DNA of 64,000 nucleotides from Flavobacterium lipolyticum (lineage in GTDB: Bacteria; Bacteroidota; Bacteroidia; Flavobacteriales; Flavobacteriaceae): the NCBI RefSeq assembly GCF_020905335.1, contig NZ_JAJJMN010000001.1:2666001-2730000 (forward strand). Direction: 5' to 3'. The position numbers and the translations under genes were made by a program. Shown piece after piece: positions 49,347 to 57,209 of the stretch. The stretch's first letter is position 1, and every line of letters starts with the position of its first letter. The notes below the pieces were generated by a model, which had not been told where the DNA came from, made no database searches, and saw nothing but the letters and a program-made list of their open reading frames with translations.

Positions 49347-52019
49347 TTAGAATTGTTGCCCGATGATAAAGTGAATCTCTTTACCATGTGCCTTAGTTTC
49401 TCCTGGTTGAGGATCGAAACCGTAACCCCAGTCAATACCCAATAATCCAAATGCCGGCATGAATACACGTAGACCAACACCCGCAGAACGGTTCAAATCA
49501 AATGGGTTATAAGCTTTAAAAGTTGGGTATGATGAACCAGCTTCTAAAAACGCCAATGCATAAATCGATGCAGAAGCTTTTAATGTAATCGGATAACGTA
49601 ACTCCATAGAGAATTTGTTATAGATTGTGGCTCCAATCTGTTCTCCATTTGCATTTACCGGAGTTAAAGAGTTGTTTTCATAACCTCTCAACTGTACCGT
49701 TTCTCTACCATCCATCGAGTAGTTTGCCATTCCGTCTCCACCTAAATAGAAACGCTCAAATGGTACCACTCCTCTTTCCTGGTTGTATGCTCCAAGGAAT
49801 CCAAACTCTGTTAAAGTTCGCATTACTAATTTACCATAAAGTTTGGTAAACCACTCTCCTTTGAATTTAATTTTATAATATTCCAGCCAATTGTATCTTT
49901 TTTGATCCACTTTCCCCTGGTCAACATCTGCACTTGCGTAATCAGAACCAACACTTACAACTCCTGCTTGTCCGTTTATGATTTCCGTTTTGGTATAATC
50001 TCCGGTATTCATCGGCTTGCCATCTGCACCAGATCTTGGATCTCCTGTGTATTGTGTTTTATATTCTTTTTGATTTTTTAGATCACCGTAATTAATTCCG
50101 TTAAACAATGAATAGGGAGGAGTTACTTTTGCAGAAATACTAAAGTCTGAACCATAGGTTGGAAATATTGGGTTAACCCCTTTATTGCTTCTTGAAAGTC
50201 CAATAGTATACGCTAAGTTTCTTGATGCTCCGTTACCAAAGGTAAACAATCCTGTGTTATAATTGTTCAAATCATAATGTTGGTAACTTACAGACTGTGA
50301 TAATACGAAGTAATCGTCCGGCACAGTAAGTCTTTTAGCTAAACCAACCTGCAAGGTCAAGATGTTGAAACTTTTGCTTTTGTCAACATTTCTGGTAGCG
50401 AAATTGTTTAGGAATTGCTTACTGTATGAAATAGAAGAACTAAATTGTACCGGTTTCTTTCCTCCAAACCATGGTTCTGAAAATGACACACTATAGGTTT
50501 GGAAATAAGTACTTCCCTGTAAACGAAGTGCTACTTTTTGACCGTCACCCATTGGTAATGGTTTGTAAGATTCTTTATTAAACAGGTTTCTTGCTGAGAA
50601 GTTGTTAAATGATAATCCAAGGGTTCCAATGAAACCTCCACCACCGTAACCTCCCTGAAGTTCTACCTGGCTGGATCCTTTTTCTACAACATGGTATTCA
50701 ATGTCAACAGTTCCTGCTGCAGCATCAACATTTTTGAATTTTGGATCAATGGCTTCAGGATCAAAGAATCCTAATTGTCCAATTTCACGAATTGTTCGAA
50801 CTAACTGTTCTTTACTGTATTTTTCTCCCGGTTTAGTTCTTAATTCACGATAAATAACGTGGTCGTTTGTTTTATCATTTCCTACAACCGATATTTTGTT
50901 GAAGTATGCGATCGGACCTTCTGTAACTCTGATCTCAAAATCGATGGTGTCGTTTACTGTTTTTACCTCTACAGCATTAATGTTAGAGAATAAATAACCG
51001 TTGTTTTGGTATAAGTTTGTGATGTCTTCAGCATCAGGTTTTGTCTTGTCGGCAATACGTTTTTCCAGTAAAACACCGTTGTAAGTTTCACCTTTTTTGA
51101 TTCCTAAATAACGGTTTAATAATTGATCTGAATAGACTGTATTTCCTAAGAATTTAATATTTCCGAAGTAGTATTTGTTTCCTTCTTCCACATTAATTTT
51201 GATGGCCAGCATATTTTTCTTCTTTTCGTATTTAACAGAATCAGAAATAATACGGGCATCACGATATCCCTTTTCTTTATAAGCGGCAACGACTTTTTCT
51301 AAGTCAGTTTTGTATTTTTCAGGGATGAATTTAGAAGATTTTAAGATACGGAGTATGTTCTTTTGTTTGGTATCTTTCATAGCAGCTCGCAACTGATTTC
51401 CGCTAAGCTGTTTGTTTCCGATGAAATCGATACTGCTAATCTTGACCTTATCTCCTTTATCTACCCGTACAAGCATGTTTACATGATTACCTGCAGTACT
51501 ATCAGGAGTATTGGTAATAGTAACTTTAGTGTTGTAGAACCCTTCTTTTTTATATTTATTTTCAATATAATTTTTAGTTGTCGTGATTAAGTTTTCGTTG
51601 ACAATTTTGTTTTTGGTCAGATTATTGTCCTTAATTAAGCCTTCGATTTTATTTTTTTTGATCCCAACGAATTTAACTTCGTTTAATTTAGGGAGTTCGA
51701 CAATGTTCAGATCCAAATAGATACTGTCGTTGTCGATTTTGTTAACATAAAAAGAGATTTCGTCAAAAAGGCCAAGTTTGCCTAATTTTTTAATAGCACC
51801 ACTAATTTCTTCACCCGGAACGGCAATTTCCTGTCCTTTTTGAAGACCTGAAAATGTAACAACTGTTTGTTCGTTAAAGCTTATTTTACCAACAACAGAA
51901 ACTTTGGCAAGAATATATTTTTTCCCCTGATCAAAAGGAACTCTTTCCTGCGCTTTAATTTGTGAAAAACTACCCAAAAGAAGTAGGGTAAAGACTATTT
52001 GTATTCTTTTTTGCAACAC
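49347..52019 (-). CDS. bamA: BamA, outer-membrane protein assembly factor (Omp85)
   Basis: BamA (890 residues with this start) inserts beta-barrels into the outer membrane. I chose the GTG at 52019 because it lies 8 bp after the uppS stop and begins a normal signal peptide (MLQKRIQIVFTLLLLGSFSQ, cleaved before ERVPF); the open frame extends to 52151 but then overlaps uppS. Five POTRA domains are recognisable (for example ISSIDFIGNKQLSGNQL, IKFLGNTVYSDQLLNRYLG, ISVVGNDKTNDHVIYRELR). The barrel contains RGYENNSLTP, equivalent to the family VRGF region, and ends GKEIHFIIGQQF with the terminal Phe. Context with skp genes and uppS is the Bacteroidota norm. Confidence 0.95.
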   Translation of the reverse strand: MLQKRIQIVFTLLLLGSFSQIKAQERVPFDQGKKYILAKVSVVGKISFNEQTVVTFSGLQKGQEIAVPGEEISGAIKKLGKLGLFDEISFYVNKIDNDSIYLDLNIVELPKLNEVKFVGIKKNKIEGLIKDNNLTKNKIVNENLITTTKNYIENKYKKEGFYNTKVTITNTPDSTAGNHVNMLVRVDKGDKVKISSIDFIGNKQLSGNQLRAAMKDTKQKNILRILKSSKFIPEKYKTDLEKVVAAYKEKGYRDARIISDSVKYEKKKNMLAIKINVEEGNKYYFGNIKFLGNTVYSDQLLNRYLGIKKGETYNGVLLEKRIADKTKPDAEDITNLYQNNGYLFSNINAVEVKTVNDTIDFEIRVTEGPIAYFNKISVVGNDKTNDHVIYRELRTKPGEKYSKEQLVRTIREIGQLGFFDPEAIDPKFKNVDAAAGTVDIEYHVVEKGSSQVELQGGYGGGGFIGTLGLSFNNFSARNLFNKESYKPLPMGDGQKVALRLQGSTYFQTYSVSFSEPWFGGKKPVQFSSSISYSKQFLNNFATRNVDKSKSFNILTLQVGLAKRLTVPDDYFVLSQSVSYQHYDLNNYNTGLFTFGNGASRNLAYTIGLSRSNKGVNPIFPTYGSDFSISAKVTPPYSLFNGINYGDLKNQKEYKTQYTGDPRSGADGKPMNTGDYTKTEIINGQAGVVSVGSDYASADVDQGKVDQKRYNWLEYYKIKFKGEWFTKLYGKLVMRTLTEFGFLGAYNQERGVVPFERFYLGGDGMANYSMDGRETVQLRGYENNSLTPVNANGEQIGATIYNKFSMELRYPITLKASASIYALAFLEAGSSYPTFKAYNPFDLNRSAGVGLRVFMPAFGLLGIDWGYGFDPQPGETKAHGKEIHFIIGQQF

Positions 52020-52026
52020 TAAAAAA

Positions 52027-52767
52027 TTATTTAATTTGTTCACTGGTTTTTCCAAATCTACGTTCTCTTTTTTGATAACTAATAATAGCCTCATATAAAT
52101 CTTGGTCTTTAAAGTCTGGCCATAAGACATTAGTAAAATATAGTTCTGCATAGGCGATTTGCCATAGCAAAAAATTACTTATTCTATGCTCTCCACTTGT
52201 TCTTATTAATAAATCTACGTCAGGTAAATTTTGCGTGTAAAGATGCTCATTTATAATTGAATCGTCAATAGAGTCTATTGAAATTATATTATTTTTAACT
52301 TTATCACTGATGATTCTAACGGCTTGTACCAATTCTTCTCTTGATCCGTAACTTAATGCTAAAGTTAAGGTCAAACGGGTGTTATTTTTGGTCTTTTCTA
52401 TTACATCCAACAACTCTTTTTGAGCTGATTTTGGTAATTTTTCAAGGTTCCCTATAGCATTAAGTTTGATGTTGTTTTCCTGTAGGGTTCCAAGTTCTTT
52501 TTTTAAGGAATTGATCAAAATTTTCATAAGTGCTTCGACTTCCAGTTTCGGACGATTCCAGTTTTCTGTCGAAAAAGCATATAGCGTCAGGTATTCAATA
52601 CCAAGTTTAGCACATGTTTTTATGGTGTTTTTTACAGATTTTGTTCCGTTTTCGTGACCAAATGCTCTTAAAAAACCTTGTTGTTTTGCCCAACGGCCAT
52701 TCCCGTCCATAATAATGGCCAGATGTTGAGGTAAATTTGTTTTATCTATTGATTCTAGTAAATTCAT
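52027..52767 (-). CDS. uppS: Isoprenyl (undecaprenyl) diphosphate synthase
   Basis: UppS (246 residues) is a cytosolic cis-prenyltransferase that makes the C55 lipid carrier for peptidoglycan and O-antigen. The start at 52767 gives MNLLESIDKTNLPQHLAIIM with the catalytic MDGNGRWAKQQG (Asp of the first motif). Other conserved segments are TLYAFSTENWNRPKLEVEAL, ALSYGSREELVQAV and DLLIRTSGEHRISNFLLWQIAYAELYF (ending in the WQ..Y..L.F pattern). The gene lies 5 bp after porG. An earlier ATG in frame (52842) overlaps porG and is unlikely. Confidence 0.95.
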   Translation of the reverse strand: MNLLESIDKTNLPQHLAIIMDGNGRWAKQQGFLRAFGHENGTKSVKNTIKTCAKLGIEYLTLYAFSTENWNRPKLEVEALMKILINSLKKELGTLQENNIKLNAIGNLEKLPKSAQKELLDVIEKTKNNTRLTLTLALSYGSREELVQAVRIISDKVKNNIISIDSIDDSIINEHLYTQNLPDVDLLIRTSGEHRISNFLLWQIAYAELYFTNVLWPDFKDQDLYEAIISYQKRERRFGKTSEQIK

Positions 52768-52772
52768 TTTTA

Positions 52773-53462
52773 TTATTCTGCGCAATAGCAAGGTTTTTCT
52801 CCAAAGGTATACGTTAAAGTAATACCAGAGAAGACATACCAATCATTATTATTTAAATTTCCAAACTGTAATATGTTTGTGTTTTTTGTATTTGGATTGC
52901 TGGAGTCCATAGCATCTGTAAAAGTATATCGTGCTCCAACTTCAGCTCCCAGAACAATACTTGGTGTTATGTTTGATTTTATACCTAATATAATAGGTAT
53001 GGCAAACGAACTTGAACTTATGGATTGTGTTACGGTTGGACTTGATGTAAAGCGATACAATTTGTCGTACATAAAAAAGTTAAGTCCAGAGAAAATATAC
53101 GGAGTTACTTTTCTGTGATAATCATGCAGATTAAAGTCGAAAAAATTGAATTCCAGACCAGCCGAAAGTTCTTTTACATTATTTTTAAAGCTATAGCCTC
53201 TTCTGTTTCTTCCTGTTTCAGATGAATCGAAATCGTTTCCGGTAACGGTTGATTGTGTATACGAGAAACGATAGGAGTGACGCGGACTTTTATTCCATTT
53301 GTACAATACACCAAAAGCCAGTTTTTCCGGTGCAACATAGGTAGTTTTGCCTACATCTCCTACAAAGTTAATTCCACCTAAAAAAACACCAATCTCATTA
53401 ATTTGAGCATTTAGTGTGATAAAGGGGAAAAAACATAACAATAAATTAAAAATTTTCTTCAT
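52773..53462 (-). CDS. porG: PorG-like type IX secretion outer-membrane protein (DUF6089)
   Basis: This 229-residue outer-membrane beta-barrel has a signal peptide (MKKIFNLLLCFFPFITLNAQ). It is built of strands such as EIGVFLGGINFVGDVG, HSYRFSYTQSTVTGND and YIFSGLNFFMYDKLYRF, and ends NDWYVFSGITLTYTFGEKPCYCAE. It belongs to DUF6089, the family of P. gingivalis PorG, which associates with the PorK/PorN ring of the type IX machinery. The order porG-uppS-bamA-skp-skp is the same in P. gingivalis (PG0189-PG0193 as I recall), which strengthens the call. A promoter box (TATATTTG) lies 18 bp upstream. Confidence 0.88.
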   Translation of the reverse strand: MKKIFNLLLCFFPFITLNAQINEIGVFLGGINFVGDVGKTTYVAPEKLAFGVLYKWNKSPRHSYRFSYTQSTVTGNDFDSSETGRNRRGYSFKNNVKELSAGLEFNFFDFNLHDYHRKVTPYIFSGLNFFMYDKLYRFTSSPTVTQSISSSSFAIPIILGIKSNITPSIVLGAEVGARYTFTDAMDSSNPNTKNTNILQFGNLNNNDWYVFSGITLTYTFGEKPCYCAE

Positions 53463-53480
53463 TTAATTCAAAATTGCGTG

Positions 53481-53488
53481 CAAATATA
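53481..53488 (-). promoter_or_regulatory. -7 box for porG-uppS-bamA-skp
   Basis: CAAATATA on the plus strand is TATATTTG on the minus strand, 18 bp before the ATG at 53462. The rest of the 173-bp gap to nadK shows no gene and no clear terminator. Confidence 0.55.
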
Positions 53489-53635
53489 ATAATTATCGAT
53501 TCGAATCAAAGTTTGTTTAGCTAAATGTGCTTTTTTTTCAATTTACAATATGATTTTGAGCTATTTGGTGATGATTCGCTATATGCAGAACGGGAAAATG
53601 TAGTATTATCGTATAGTGGTAATTCAGAAAACCGC

Positions 53636-54523
53636 TTAATTTCTCTTGTCTTCTCCCCAGAGCAGTTTTTTTCTCAGTGTTTTCAGGAAAGTTTCGCCCG
53701 GTATTTCCACCATTTTTATTTTGAAATCGGTTTTTTTAATTTTTAGAACAGAATCATTTTTTACAGAGGTGATTCGGGAATCTAAAGAAACTAAATACTG
53801 GTCTTCTCTTCCGGTAACGCGAAGTTTGATTTCGGTATTGTCCGGGATAACTAATGGCCTTGCGTTTAAATTGTGTGGCGCAATAGGAGTGATCACTAAG
53901 CTTTCAACATTTGGGGTCAGAATAGGACCGCCGCAGCTTAAGGAATACCCTGTTGAGCCAGTTGGCGTTGAAATGATTAGGCCATCTGCCCAGTATGAAT
54001 TTAAATATTCATTGTTTAGATACGTTTCAACTGTAATCATAGACGTGGTGTCTTTTCGGCTAACAGTGACTTCGTTCATTGCAAAGTTTAAATCGTCTTC
54101 GATGGCGTCATTTTTAGGATCACAGGTTAAGCTTAATAAAGTTCTTTCGGAGATGGTGTAATTTTTGTCGATGATGTATTGTAAAAAATTATCAATACTT
54201 TCTCTGGGAACTGTTGCCAGAAACCCTAATCTTCCGGCGTTAATACCCAATATTGGAATTCCGGAGTTGCGAACCAGAGTTGCGGCTCTTAAAATAGTTC
54301 CGTCACCACCAATACTAATGAGCATTTCATAACTATCGTCTAACGAAGTAGAAGAAGAAAAGGTCTTGTATTCCTTTTTAACGAGTTCTTTTTCGTAAAG
54401 CATTTTCAGAAAGTCTTCTTCAATTACCATTTCGACATTATTGGAATTGAAAAAAATAAAAATGTCTTTAATAATGGGGCCTGTACTGTTTTGGTAATAC
54501 TGCCCGTAAATGGCTACTTTCAT
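53636..54523 (-). CDS. nadK: NAD kinase
   Basis: NadK (295 residues) phosphorylates NAD to NADP. The active-site GGDGTILRAATLV (about residues 73-85), the NE/D motif in FAMNEVTVSRKDT and the STPTGSTGYSLSCGGP region are complete. The C-terminal ITPIAPHNLNARPLVI is also canonical. It begins with a conserved MKVAIYGQYYQN, confirming the start. It is probably transcribed with the CBS gene upstream, the gap being 95 bp with a direct repeat. Confidence 0.95.
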   Translation of the reverse strand: MKVAIYGQYYQNSTGPIIKDIFIFFNSNNVEMVIEEDFLKMLYEKELVKKEYKTFSSSTSLDDSYEMLISIGGDGTILRAATLVRNSGIPILGINAGRLGFLATVPRESIDNFLQYIIDKNYTISERTLLSLTCDPKNDAIEDDLNFAMNEVTVSRKDTTSMITVETYLNNEYLNSYWADGLIISTPTGSTGYSLSCGGPILTPNVESLVITPIAPHNLNARPLVIPDNTEIKLRVTGREDQYLVSLDSRITSVKNDSVLKIKKTDFKIKMVEIPGETFLKTLRKKLLWGEDKRN

Positions 54524-54526
54524 TCG

Positions 54527-54572
54527 TTAATTAGATAATTTGTCAATGTGTTAATCAGATAATTTGTCAATG
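54527..54572. repeat. Direct repeat between the CBS gene and nadK
   Basis: TTAATTAGATAATTTGTCAATG (54527-54548) is repeated with one change at 54551-54572, a period of 24 bp. The downstream sequence to 54618 has rearranged copies of the same words (ATTATCTAAT, TATTGACACATTAA). Confidence 0.7.
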
Positions 54573-54618
54573 CGAAGATTATCTAATCAACTAATTTGCT
54601 TATTGACACATTAATAAT

Positions 54619-55278
54619 TTATATGTTAAGGTATTTGTCCAGGTAATCAGAACGTTCTTTTAAGCTGTTGATATAAGCGTCTTCCTGATGTTCGGATATG
54701 ATTTCGTAATTGTATCGTCTAAAAGTCTGGATGATTTCATTCATGGGGCCTACACCAATTTTTACGGTGATCTGAACATTTTCTAAGTCAGCTTCAGAGA
54801 CAAAACAGCCCAGGATTTTACCATTATTGCTTTCTATGATCTGAGTAACCTGCCCCATAGAGTAATCCAAAAGTCCTTTTTGAACGATTATAATTCCGCC
54901 TTGTTCTTTTAAAAAAGGAGTTTCCTGAAAAAACTTCATGATATCCTCCATTTCATAATAACCAATATAGGTGTTGTTTTCGTCAAGAACGGGAATTGTA
55001 TTGGTATGATTTTTAGCAAATACTTCCAGTACGTCAAGCCAAATCATAGATTTTCGGGCAAAAAAACGTTCCAGGGTATATTTGTAGTCAATGGCTTTTT
55101 TGTCTGTATCAAAAGTTTCGACATCATCGGCGGCGATACTTCCAATAAAAATTCCGTTTTCCAAAACCGGAAAATGCGAAAAACTCAAATCAGCAAAAAA
55201 GTCCTGAACCGATGCTATCGTTTCCTGACTATCAATCGCTCTGAAATCATTGGTGATATAGTTTGTAATTTCTGTCAT
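54619..55278 (-). CDS. CBS-domain protein, 219 residues
   Basis: This cytosolic protein has two CBS domains (about 5-60 and 75-130; FPVLENGIFIGSIAADDVE and NTIPVLDENNTYIGYYEMED). A C-terminal ACT-like region follows (about 140-205, GGIIIVQKGLLDYSMGQVTQIIESN). This domain pair is typical of AcuB-like regulators. It is the first gene of the minus-strand run leading to nadK; porG has its own promoter box. The ligand is unknown. Confidence 0.88.
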   Translation of the reverse strand: MTEITNYITNDFRAIDSQETIASVQDFFADLSFSHFPVLENGIFIGSIAADDVETFDTDKKAIDYKYTLERFFARKSMIWLDVLEVFAKNHTNTIPVLDENNTYIGYYEMEDIMKFFQETPFLKEQGGIIIVQKGLLDYSMGQVTQIIESNNGKILGCFVSEADLENVQITVKIGVGPMNEIIQTFRRYNYEIISEHQEDAYINSLKERSDYLDKYLNI

Positions 55279-55344
55279 AAATCTATTGAAGATATTTCAT
55301 GCAAAATAATCAAAAAATAGCAAAAAACGCTACGTTTTACTTTG

Positions 55345-55366
55345 TATTTTTGTCGTAACAAATATA
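55345..55366. promoter_or_regulatory. Overlapping divergent promoters of pdxJ and the CBS gene
   Basis: TATTTTTG at 55345-55352 (plus) serves pdxJ, and CAAATATA at 55359-55366 (minus TATATTTG) serves the CBS gene. Six bases separate the boxes, so polymerase at one would block the other. Confidence 0.5.
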
Positions 55367-55394
55367 GTGTTACCAGAATTAATTATCTATTTAT

Positions 55395-56108
55395 ATGACA
55401 AAGTTAAGTGTAAATATCAATAAAATTGCAACGTTGCGAAATGCACGCGGCGGAAATGTTCCTGATTTATTAAAAGTTGCGACAGATATTCAGAATTTCG
55501 GAAGCCAGGGAATCACAATTCATCCGCGTCCGGACGAGCGTCATATTCGCTATCAGGATGCCCGCGATTTAAAAGCAATTGTATATACCGAATATAATAT
55601 TGAAGGAAATCCTCAGCATAACTTTATCGATTTGGTTTTAGAATGTAAGCCAACACAGGTGACTCTGGTTCCTGATGCAATTGGAGCGATTACCTCTTCT
55701 GCAGGTTGGGATACTGTAGCCAATCAATCGTATCTGACGGAAGTTATTCAGGAATTTCAACGAAACGGAATCAGAACTTCAATTTTTGTCGATCCGGTGC
55801 TGGAAGTTATAGAAGGAGCAAAAAAAACAGGAACAGATCGTATTGAGTTGTACACGGAAGCTTTTGCACATCAATACGGTTTAGGGAATAAAAACGGAAT
55901 TGATCCTTATGTTGAAGCGGCAAAACTGGCTAATGAATTGGATTTAGGGATTAATGCAGGTCACGATTTAAGTTTGGATAATATTCAGTTCTTCAAACAA
56001 AATATCCCGGGATTGTTAGAAGTGTCTATTGGTCATGCTTTGATTTCAGAAGCTCTTTATCTGGGCTTGGATAACGTAGTAAACATGTATCTGAATAAAT
56101 TGAAGTAA
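55395..56108 (+). CDS. pdxJ: Pyridoxine 5'-phosphate synthase
   Basis: PdxJ (237 residues) condenses 3-amino-2-oxopropyl phosphate with deoxyxylulose 5-phosphate to give pyridoxine phosphate. The TIM-barrel motifs are complete: LSVNINKIATLRNARGGN at the N-terminus, GITIHPRPDERHI, VTLVPDAIGAITSSAGWD, DRIELYTEAFAH and NAGHDLSLDNIQF with SIGHALISEALYLG at the end. It has its own promoter and stands alone. Confidence 0.96.
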   Translation: MTKLSVNINKIATLRNARGGNVPDLLKVATDIQNFGSQGITIHPRPDERHIRYQDARDLKAIVYTEYNIEGNPQHNFIDLVLECKPTQVTLVPDAIGAITSSAGWDTVANQSYLTEVIQEFQRNGIRTSIFVDPVLEVIEGAKKTGTDRIELYTEAFAHQYGLGNKNGIDPYVEAAKLANELDLGINAGHDLSLDNIQFFKQNIPGLLEVSIGHALISEALYLGLDNVVNMYLNKLK

Positions 56109-56142
56109 GTTTTAAGGTTTAGATGACTTAAATATTTGGATA

Positions 56143-57129
56143 ATGATCACGAATCAGACCCCGTTGTTTTCAGAAGTAAAAGAAATTATTCTCCAGTCTC
56201 GTAAACGAGTCTTTAGAATGGCAAATTCTATTTTGTTGGAAACCTATTGGGAAATTGGGAGAGTAATTGTTGAAGACGAACAAAGAGGGAAAGATCGCGC
56301 TGATTATGGTAAAGCTACTTTAATGAATCTTGCTAATCAGCTTACACTTGAGTTTGGAAAAGGGTTTGATGATAGTAATCTGAGAAATATGCGCGCTTTT
56401 TACAAAGTTTTTCCAATTCGTGACGCATTGCGTCACGAATTGAGTTGGACACATTATAGACTACTGTCGCGATTGGTTTCGGAGGAAAAAATAAATTATT
56501 ATCTGAACGAAAGTATTCAGAACAACTGGAACAGCAGGACGCTTCAAAGGCAAATAAATTCATTAGCATTTGAACGTGTTGTGGAGCACAAAAGTATCAA
56601 AGCAGAATCAGATACTATTCAAAATTTAATAAAAGACCCTTATATTTTTGAATTCTTAGGATTGTCATCTGAAGCTAAAAATTCTGAGCGAAGCTTAGAA
56701 ACATCTATAATAGATCATTTACAGCAATTTTTATTGGAGTTTGGAAAAGGGTTTGCATTTGTAGGGAGACAACAGCATATTGTTACGGATACGTCTGATT
56801 TTTATATTGATTTGGTTTTTTATAATTACATTTTAAAATGTTTTGTAATTATAGATTTAAAAACCGGATTACTATCTCATCAGGATATTGGTCAGATTGA
56901 TATGTATGTCCGAATGTATGATGATTTAAAGAAGAGCGAATCAGATCAGCCTACGATTGGAATTCTATTGTGTTCGGAAAAAGATGAAACGATAGTGAAA
57001 TATTCTGTTTTAGCAGATAAGAAAAGTGTTTTTGCAAGCCAGTATTTACTATACATGCCAAAAGAAGAGGAATTAAAAGCGTTGATAGAGAATGATATTC
57101 AGCGATTTCAGTTAGATTCTGAAAGTTAA
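56143..57129 (+). CDS. YhcG-type PDDEXK nuclease (DUF1016)
   Basis: This 328-residue protein has an N-terminal DUF1016 winged-helix region (about 10-165, LLETYWEIGRVIVEDEQRGK; YGKATLMNLANQLTLEFGKG; LSWTHYRLLSRL). The C-terminal PDDEXK nuclease domain (about 175-325) has the active-site pattern DTSDFYIDLVFYNYILKCFV followed by IIDLKTG. It likely cuts or binds DNA; family members are widespread, often near phage-defence or mobile regions, but their role is unsettled. It stands alone, 34 bp after pdxJ. A perfect 13-bp inverted repeat is embedded in the coding sequence (56414-56442). Codon use is similar to neighbours. Confidence 0.9.
   Translation: MITNQTPLFSEVKEIILQSRKRVFRMANSILLETYWEIGRVIVEDEQRGKDRADYGKATLMNLANQLTLEFGKGFDDSNLRNMRAFYKVFPIRDALRHELSWTHYRLLSRLVSEEKINYYLNESIQNNWNSRTLQRQINSLAFERVVEHKSIKAESDTIQNLIKDPYIFEFLGLSSEAKNSERSLETSIIDHLQQFLLEFGKGFAFVGRQQHIVTDTSDFYIDLVFYNYILKCFVIIDLKTGLLSHQDIGQIDMYVRMYDDLKKSESDQPTIGILLCSEKDETIVKYSVLADKKSVFASQYLLYMPKEEELKALIENDIQRFQLDSES
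56414..56442. repeat. Perfect 13-bp palindrome inside the DUF1016 gene
   Basis: CAATTCGTGACGC-ATT-GCGTCACGAATTG is an exact inverted repeat with a 3-base centre. It encodes residues around FPIRDALRHELSW, between the DUF1016 helices. Confidence 0.8.
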
Positions 57130-57209
57130 GCGTATAAAAATAAAACCATAATTACTCTTAGAAAACACTTTATAATTGCTTATTTTCGCACTTTTCTTAT
57201 TAAAATCAA

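Noticed and set aside
49347..52151. Longer BamA start giving 934 residues
   Set aside because: The first 44 residues would overlap uppS coding sequence, and a normal signal peptide begins only at the GTG at 52019.
53525..53746. 73-residue plus frame in the nadK-porG gap
   Set aside because: Phe-rich, partly antisense to nadK, no promoter box; nothing supports it as a gene.
53646..54161. 171-residue plus-strand frame opposite nadK
   Set aside because: It is antisense to the conserved NAD kinase motifs; its low-complexity Ser/Val/Phe content is the mirror of that gene.
54527..54618. CRISPR array
   Set aside because: Only two units with a 2-bp gap, no spacers of 30 bp or more and no cas genes.
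56143..57129. Phage-defence island around the DUF1016 nuclease
   Set aside because: The neighbours are pdxJ and a TonB receptor pair; no methylase, helicase or toxin-antitoxin partner is seen.
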